A stretch of DNA of 11,323 bases from Candidatus Bathyarchaeota archaeon (GTDB lineage Archaea; Thermoproteota; Bathyarchaeia; 40CM-2-53-6; FEN-987), in assembly GCA_023247835.1 (NCBI GenBank), contig JAHFFU010000009.1:1-11323 (forward strand). Reading direction: 5' to 3'. The notes beneath the pieces are model-generated. The model was given only the letters and a program-made list of their open reading frames with translations. It was not told the origin of the DNA and searched no databases. This document shows positions 6,951 to 11,323 of the stretch, one piece after another; position 1 is the stretch's first letter, and each line of letters opens with the position of its first letter. Made by a program: the position numbers and the translations under genes.

Positions 6951-8030
6951 TCAACTCCATCTGACTCTGTATCGTGACAATGCTTCACCCAGCAAAACCA
7001 ACATGATTACAATGCCCTGGGACAAGTCGACTAGTGGAGCAGGTACCGCTAGGTCACGTGCGACGGAGGAAATCCCAGATAGTAATGCGCCGAAGAAGAA
7101 TGACGCGAATACGACGCCTAATGGGTGCAGTCGTCCCATTATGGCGACCACTATAGCTGTGTAGCCCCAAGCCCAGGGCGGGGTAGATCCAGAGCTCCTA
7201 ACATCCAACAGCTGGTGGGTCACGCCCAGAACGTATAGTCCACCAGAGAACCCTGCGAGTGCTCCGCTGATGAGCATTGAAAGAATCATCACTCGGTTTA
7301 CGTTGATTCCATTGGCTCGGGCTGCGTTGATGTTTGCGCCTATGGCTCGGATCTCGTAACCTAGCGGTGTTCGGAACAGGAAGATGTAGACAACTACCGT
7401 CGTAAGCAAGGCGAAGATGAGGCTGATGTTCAGATTAGTTCCTTCAATGAGAATTGGCAACCAGGAATCTCTAGGCAACAGCGACGATTGAGGCCAATTC
7501 ACCTCCGGATCCTTCAACGGGCCACGAATAACAAAGCTGACCGCCTCAACAGCGACCCAGTTCAACATGATCGTCACGATCACCTCATTGATCCCCCATT
7601 TTGCTTTGAGGACGCCTGCCACTGCTCCATAGAGGCCGCCGACAATAATTGCCATTATGGTCATTGCTAGGATGGCTATTGTACCGCTGACGCCAGCGAG
7701 GGCTAGACCAATTGACATGGCTGCTATGGCACCGAGGATCTGCTGCCCCTCTGCTCCTACGTTGAAGATCTTGCTCCTAGCGGCGATTGTGATCCCCAAC
7801 CCTAGGATGAGTAAATGTGTAGCGTTAAGAAATGAGAGCGCTAGGCCGAAGATTGAACCTATCGAACCGAAATACAGAGCTGTGAGGGCTCGAGACGTGC
7901 TCATCCCGGCCGCTTCGATGACCAAGATGATGACGAGCGGGGAGAGGATGTAGGCAAGGCCAGTTGCGATTAGAGTAGTTCGAGGGCTGACGTAGGGGCG
8001 TTCGGTGAATTCGAGTTTGTATAATCGCAT
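6951..8030 (-). CDS. Nucleoside ABC transporter permease (NupP/NupB-type)
   Basis: This 359-residue polytopic membrane protein is the first permease of the importer. SKIFNVGAEGQQILGA (86-101) is the family hallmark, equivalent to the NLGTEG motif of its partner, and TPLGYEIRAIGANINAARAN (221-240) is the coupling loop toward the ATPase. A soluble-looking loop (about 170-197) faces outward and probably meets the binding protein. Length matches relatives of Bacillus subtilis NupP (about 350). It starts at ATG 8030, one base after the ATPase stop (TGA-A-ATG), with no clear Shine-Dalgarno sequence, so it is probably translated by reinitiation. Family knowledge gives purine or mixed nucleosides as the usual cargo; the exact cargo here is not determined. 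Confidence 0.92.
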   Translation of the reverse strand: MRLYKLEFTERPYVSPRTTLIATGLAYILSPLVIILVIEAAGMSTSRALTALYFGSIGSIFGLALSFLNATHLLILGLGITIAARSKIFNVGAEGQQILGAIAAMSIGLALAGVSGTIAILAMTIMAIIVGGLYGAVAGVLKAKWGINEVIVTIMLNWVAVEAVSFVIRGPLKDPEVNWPQSSLLPRDSWLPILIEGTNLNISLIFALLTTVVVYIFLFRTPLGYEIRAIGANINAARANGINVNRVMILSMLISGALAGFSGGLYVLGVTHQLLDVRSSGSTPPWAWGYTAIVVAIMGRLHPLGVVFASFFFGALLSGISSVARDLAVPAPLVDLSQGIVIMLVLLGEALSRYRVRWS

Positions 8031-8031
8031 T

Positions 8032-9597
8032 TCAGCTTGCGACCGTTTCCATGCGTTTCACGCCGGTCATCATCAAACCTACATCTTCCACTGAAACTTC
8101 CCGGGGCGATGCAATCCCAGCGAATTCTCCTTTGTACATGACCCCGACTTTGTCGCTCAGTGTCAATGTTTCATCCAAGTCCTCCGAAATCAGCAGGACC
8201 GCTGAGCCAGCGTTTCGCATATCCACCAATTTCCTTCTGACATAGTCCGTCGCAGCTATGTCCAAGCCTCTTGTCGGTTGGGCCGCCACAACCAAGTCTG
8301 GGTTCCCTGAGAGTTCGCGGGCCAGTATCATGCGCTGCAAATTGCCGCCTGAGAGCGAACCTGCAGCTGTTTTCACGCTGGGCGTTCTTACGTCAAAATC
8401 GGCAACCATTTTCTTCGCTACGGCTTCTATTTCGTCCGGCACCAAGAGAAAGCCGTTTCTTGAGACTGTGGGATCTCGTTGCCGTTTCAGGATAAGGTTA
8501 TCCGCAACTGAAAACTCGCCTATTGAGCCATCACGATGACGCTCCTCTGGGATGTACGCTACTCCCAAGCGTGGAATCTCATAGGGAGGAAGATTGGTGA
8601 TGTCCTTGTTGCGAAGGAGGATTCTTCCTGCTAGGGTGGGCCGCAAACGCATAATGGCCTCGGTTAACTCTCTTTGACCGTTTCCCGATACTCCTGCAAT
8701 TCCGAAGATCTCTCCGCGCCGAATAGAGAATGAGGCGCCTCTAACAGACTCTGCGCCCCTATCATCGAGGGCGCGTAATCTCTCTACACTGAGAATTATT
8801 TGCGTGTTGTCTACTCTTTCCTTCTTGAATTCGTATCCAATCTCGCGGCCAATCATCAGTTGCGCTAGGATTTTAGGATTCGTGTCGTTCACATTCGCTG
8901 TGGCAAGGTGCTTGCCATTGCGCAATACTGTGACACGGTCCGCAACTCTCATGATCTCATCTAACTTGTGGGTGATGAGAACAACGGCTAAGCCTTCCTT
9001 CTTTAGATCGGCAAGGGCTTTGAACAGTGGATCGACTTCTTGCGGAGCTAAAACCGCAGTAGGCTCATCGAGTATCAGGATTTTGACATCTCGATACAGA
9101 GCTTTCAGGATCTCAACACGTTGCTTCTCGCCAACCGACAACTGCCACACGTACGCGTTAGGGTCAACGGGCAACCCATAGCGCTTTGAGATCTCCAGCA
9201 ACCTCTGCTCCGCTCCCTTCATCGCCAAGCTCAGACCTAATGAGCCCTTGAGACCGAGAATGATGTTTTCGAGCACAGTCATGTCAGGGACGAGCATGAA
9301 ATGCTGGTGAACCATACCAATTCCCAAGCCAATGGCCTGACTTGGACTGGGGATTTCGACAGCTCGCTCGTTGACGCGGATTTCACCTTCGTCGGGACGA
9401 TACAATCCATACAGAATCTTCATCAGCGTAGTCTTTCCGGCGCCGTTCTCTCCCAGTAGCCCGTGAATTTCTCCACGTTTTATGTCAAAGTCTATGTGGT
9501 CGTTTGCTACGACACCGGGAAAACGTTTGACTATACCTCGCATTTGAACTGGGACTTCAGACCGAAAATTCTCAGTGAAGGTTTGAGACTCTTTCAT
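8032..9597 (-). CDS. Nucleoside ABC transporter ATPase (NupO/NupA-type, double NBD)
   Basis: This 521-residue cytoplasmic protein fuses two nucleotide-binding domains, as in the RbsA/NupO/YufO group. Domain 1 is complete: Walker A GENGAGKT (49-56), Q-loop HQHF (97-100), signature LSVGEKQR (153-160), Walker B ILILDEPT (173-180) and switch H210 in ITHK. Domain 2 has the degenerate Walker A AGVSGNGQ (301-308, lacking the GKS/T end), signature LSGGNLQR (415-422) and AAQPTRGLD (438-446), where glutamine replaces the catalytic glutamate. These changes are normal for the family and imply one main hydrolytic site. The start is ATG 9597 with no obvious Shine-Dalgarno sequence; M19 is a weaker alternative. 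An 87-bp gap with a T6 tract separates it from the upstream binding-protein gene, and the permease follows after one base. Confidence 0.95.
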   Translation of the reverse strand: MKESQTFTENFRSEVPVQMRGIVKRFPGVVANDHIDFDIKRGEIHGLLGENGAGKTTLMKILYGLYRPDEGEIRVNERAVEIPSPSQAIGLGIGMVHQHFMLVPDMTVLENIILGLKGSLGLSLAMKGAEQRLLEISKRYGLPVDPNAYVWQLSVGEKQRVEILKALYRDVKILILDEPTAVLAPQEVDPLFKALADLKKEGLAVVLITHKLDEIMRVADRVTVLRNGKHLATANVNDTNPKILAQLMIGREIGYEFKKERVDNTQIILSVERLRALDDRGAESVRGASFSIRRGEIFGIAGVSGNGQRELTEAIMRLRPTLAGRILLRNKDITNLPPYEIPRLGVAYIPEERHRDGSIGEFSVADNLILKRQRDPTVSRNGFLLVPDEIEAVAKKMVADFDVRTPSVKTAAGSLSGGNLQRMILARELSGNPDLVVAAQPTRGLDIAATDYVRRKLVDMRNAGSAVLLISEDLDETLTLSDKVGVMYKGEFAGIASPREVSVEDVGLMMTGVKRMETVAS

Positions 9598-9654
9598 TGA
9601 TCGGCTGTCTTCCCAGCAAGGGCTGAATTGCCCAGTTCTCCTCTCTCCAACTTC

Positions 9655-9682
9655 AAAAAAGTAGGAGGGGGTTTATGGCCCC
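9655..9682 (-). terminator. Possible terminator/attenuator after the binding-protein gene
   Basis: Reading on the minus strand just after the TAA (9685-9687), GGGG-CCATAAA-CCCC can pair as a small 4-bp hairpin, followed by CTCCTAC and a T6 run (9660-9655). U-rich tracts end archaeal transcripts even without a hairpin. Partial termination here would give more binding protein than ATPase and permeases, a common arrangement in ABC operons. The hairpin itself is weak. Confidence 0.4.
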
Positions 9683-9684
9683 GT

Positions 9685-10899
9685 TTACTTCGCCGTTGTT
9701 GGTTTCCTGCGTCGGAGGACGATTGCGGCTACCACTACGATTACTGCGACAACAATCGCAATGCCGATTGTCGTCATGTCGAGACCGGGCGCCGCTGTTG
9801 GTGCTTCGGCCTTCGCGTCGTGGCATGAGGGTAGACATTGATCTGTGCTGATCGCTCCGTCCGTCATTTTCTGAACGAGATCCTTAACGCCGTTGCTCAC
9901 GTCGGTTGGGACTATGCTGGAAGGTCCGTCTATCTTCAAGCCACCGTTCTTCATGTCCGACCAATATTCCTGATCGCCCGGTTTGCCAGACTGGACATCG
10001 ATGAACCATTGTTCGAAGATTGCGTCCCAGTGCCAGGAACCGCTTGCTAGAATAAGTTTCTCAGCACCTGAGACCGGAGCACTTGTTATGTCAACACCGT
10101 TGCCAATCAGGAAGACTTTGCTATCGATGGCGCCTTGGATTGTTCCAAGAACGACGCCGTCGCCCATCGTGGCGATAACGTCAACGCCTTGAGCGGCCAT
10201 TGCTGCAGCTGCTTGTTTGGCTTTGTCGACTGCGTGGAAGTCGCCGATCTCTACGACGCTTATGCTGCTTCCGGGTTTGATTCCTTTCTGTCCGGGTATT
10301 ATGCTGCTTACATTCCCGTAATCATAGAAGACGTTTGGATTTGCGTCGTGTGCTCCCTTAGCAAAGTTGGGCTCGAATCGCCCCAGCTCTGCAACACGCA
10401 AACCCATAACGTAACCCAGCTTGTTGTTCTTGGTCATCTTCCCGGCTAACCAACCAAGAATGTAACCTGTCTGATCTGTGCGAACATCTGCGATGGAAAG
10501 GTTTGGTAGCTTCTTGAATCCCGCAACGACTAGGAATGAAACGTCGGGGAACTGTGCTGCTAGTTCTTCGAGTGGTTGCTGAAACTCAAATCCGTGTCCA
10601 ATGATGAGCTTAGCACCTTGGGCGATGTATGATCGCGCGTCTTCTTGTATCACTGCTTTCTCGTCGTGGTTCTCGACCCACATAATTTCGATTTGGTCTT
10701 TGAACTTCTCTTGGAATCTAAGCATCGACTCGTAGCCCGCTTGATTCCATGCTAGGTCGTTAATTCGACCGGGCAAAATCATACCGATCTTGAGCTTGCC
10801 TTGATTCACATGTACGCCTGAAACTCCGACTGTTCCGATTAGCAAAAGGGCGAGAAAGACTCCAGCGAGGAAACATCGTACTAGTATTTTTTCTGACAT
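9685..10899 (-). CDS. BMP-family nucleoside-binding protein, C-terminally anchored
   Basis: This 404-residue extracytoplasmic solute-binding protein belongs to the basic membrane protein (BMP/PnrA/Med) family. A hydrophobic signal segment (about 7-28) precedes the ligand-binding domain, which opens with KLKIGMILPGRINDLAWNQA (35-54). Recognisable family stretches are AKLIIGHGFEFQQPL (96-110), DQTGYILGWLAGKMT (132-146) and ASGSWHWDAIFEQW (285-298). Relatives bind purine nucleosides and deliver them to the permeases. There is no lipobox cysteine; instead an Ala/Pro-rich linker (about 361-373) leads to a C-terminal helix (about 376-395) ending in RRRK, so the protein is probably anchored at its C-terminus. 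C355 and C359 (QCLPSC) just before the linker may form a small disulphide loop. The start is ATG 10899, with a TATA box centred about 36 bases upstream and no Shine-Dalgarno sequence, implying a leader of about 10 bases. It is the first gene of the importer unit. Confidence 0.93.
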   Translation of the reverse strand: MSEKILVRCFLAGVFLALLLIGTVGVSGVHVNQGKLKIGMILPGRINDLAWNQAGYESMLRFQEKFKDQIEIMWVENHDEKAVIQEDARSYIAQGAKLIIGHGFEFQQPLEELAAQFPDVSFLVVAGFKKLPNLSIADVRTDQTGYILGWLAGKMTKNNKLGYVMGLRVAELGRFEPNFAKGAHDANPNVFYDYGNVSSIIPGQKGIKPGSSISVVEIGDFHAVDKAKQAAAAMAAQGVDVIATMGDGVVLGTIQGAIDSKVFLIGNGVDITSAPVSGAEKLILASGSWHWDAIFEQWFIDVQSGKPGDQEYWSDMKNGGLKIDGPSSIVPTDVSNGVKDLVQKMTDGAISTDQCLPSCHDAKAEAPTAAPGLDMTTIGIAIVVAVIVVVAAIVLRRRKPTTAK

Positions 10900-10930
10900 G
10901 GGTTGTCAAGCCGGCTTCTCGACTCGGAAC

Positions 10931-10938
10931 ATATTTAA
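10931..10938 (-). promoter_or_regulatory. TATA box of the nucleoside importer unit
   Basis: The minus strand reads TTAAATAT within CCATTAAATATG. A start point about 25 bases downstream falls near 10909, only about 10 bases before the ATG at 10899. This agrees with the absence of a Shine-Dalgarno sequence. Confidence 0.6.
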
Positions 10939-10944
10939 TGGTAT

Positions 10945-10970
10945 CGTTGAGAATCAACGCGTTTCAAACG
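10945..10970. promoter_or_regulatory. Abutting palindromes, candidate operator in divergent region
   Basis: CGTTGA-GAA-TCAACG (10945-10959) is a perfect 6-3-6 inverted repeat. It is followed immediately by CGTTT-C-AAACG (10960-10970), a perfect 5-1-5 repeat. The junction also forms the palindrome AACGCGTT. The cluster starts 6 bp upstream of the importer TATA box, where an archaeal activator or repressor would act, and it lies between divergent genes, so one regulator could control both. Confidence 0.45.
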
Positions 10971-11056
10971 AATTTTCCAAAAAGAAAAGCTACACGGGTT
11001 TGAGCGCGCACTTCATACAGCAAGGGCTGATAACTGGGAGTATGCTGAGTGCAAGT

Positions 11057-11061
11057 AGGAG
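11057..11061 (+). promoter_or_regulatory. Shine-Dalgarno of the amidohydrolase gene
   Basis: AGGAG ends nine bases before TTG 11071. An in-frame TAG at 11056-11058 excludes any start further upstream, so this site fixes TTG 11071 as the likely start. I see no convincing TATA box for this gene. Confidence 0.6.
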
Positions 11062-11070
11062 TGGGTTCAG

Positions 11071-11323
11071 TTGACTAGCCTGCTCATTTCCAGTGGAACT
11101 ATAATCACCATGGATGAGAGTCGAAGAGTAATCAAAGACGGCGAAATCCTAGTTGAAAACGACCGGATAGCGTACGTTGGCAAAAGTAGAGATCTCAACA
11201 AGAGCAGTACGCCTGAAGAGAAAATCGACTCAAAGGGAATGATCGTCCTCCCTGGGCTTATCGACACGCATGTTCACCTTGCCCAGGCTCTAATTCGCGG
11301 TTGTGCCGATGATATCTCCCTAG
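11071..11323 (+). CDS. TRZ/ATZ/SAH-deaminase-type amidohydrolase (N-terminal part)
   Basis: The frame is open to the right window edge and gives the first 84 residues of a larger protein, usually about 420-460 in this family. It begins with a small beta domain (LLISSGTIITMDESRRVIKD) followed by GEILVENDRIAYVG and then PGLIDTHVHLAQALIRGCAD (61-80). The metal-binding HVH is H67 and H69. The RGxADD pattern after it is typical of the group containing SAH/MTA deaminase, guanine deaminase-like enzymes and atrazine-type chlorohydrolases, which hydrolyse amino or chloro groups from purines and triazines in the cytoplasm. The exact substrate cannot be told from this fragment. The start is TTG 11071 with a good Shine-Dalgarno sequence; ATG 11110 is a less likely alternative because it would remove the first conserved strand. 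It is divergent from the importer and probably belongs to the same purine nitrogen theme. Confidence 0.85.
   Translation, partial: MTSLLISSGTIITMDESRRVIKDGEILVENDRIAYVGKSRDLNKSSTPEEKIDSKGMIVLPGLIDTHVHLAQALIRGCADDISL

Noticed and set aside
6449..6988. 179-residue open frame overlapping the NupQ-type permease gene on the same strand.
   Set aside because: It is a shifted-frame shadow of two well-supported permease genes, with an Arg/Ser-rich composition and no recognisable domain.
8804..9181. 125-residue plus-strand frame antisense to the ATPase gene.
   Set aside because: It lies entirely opposite a gene with all ABC motifs; no independent support.

Overview
The window looks like a chromosomal segment of an archaeon, most likely from the Thermoproteota (Thaumarchaeota/Bathyarchaeia-like) side. 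This rests on AT-rich TATA-like boxes placed so that transcripts have very short leaders, frequent TTG and GTG starts, the end of an F420/tetrahydromethanopterin-type flavin oxidoreductase gene, and a solute-binding protein anchored by a C-terminal membrane helix rather than a lipobox cysteine. The lineage is an inference; no rRNA or other marker gene is present.

Layout, left to right. (1) The 3' end of a Mer-like LLM-class oxidoreductase runs rightward (2-397). (2) Converging on it is a leftward unit of three genes: an APC-superfamily permease (4067-5638), an adenine-deaminase-like protein with an eroded active site (2252-4039), and an adenine deaminase with an apparently intact active site (423-2234). 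(3) A 362-bp non-coding gap (5639-6000) holds the promoter of that unit and two perfect inverted repeats. (4) A second leftward unit is a complete BMP/Nup-type purine-nucleoside ABC importer: binding protein (9685-10899), an 87-bp gap with a T6 tract, double ATPase (8032-9597), and two permeases (6951-8030 and 6001-6945). (5) A 171-bp divergent region (10900-11070) with abutting palindromes separates the importer from the 5' end of a rightward TRZ/ATZ/SAH-deaminase-type amidohydrolase (from 11071, cut by the window edge).

Taken together, this is best read as a purine scavenging locus. The ABC system would bring in purine nucleosides or related compounds, the APC permease would move a base, amino acid or related solute, and the deaminases would release ammonia (adenine to hypoxanthine) for salvage or nitrogen supply. 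No nucleoside phosphorylase or hydrolase is visible, so the step from nucleoside to free base must lie elsewhere, or the importer carries something else.

The most interesting points are the tandem deaminase pair, in which one copy has lost several signature residues, and similar short palindromes just upstream of the TATA boxes of both leftward units, which suggest a shared regulator. I saw no mobile elements, CRISPR arrays or RNA genes that I could support.
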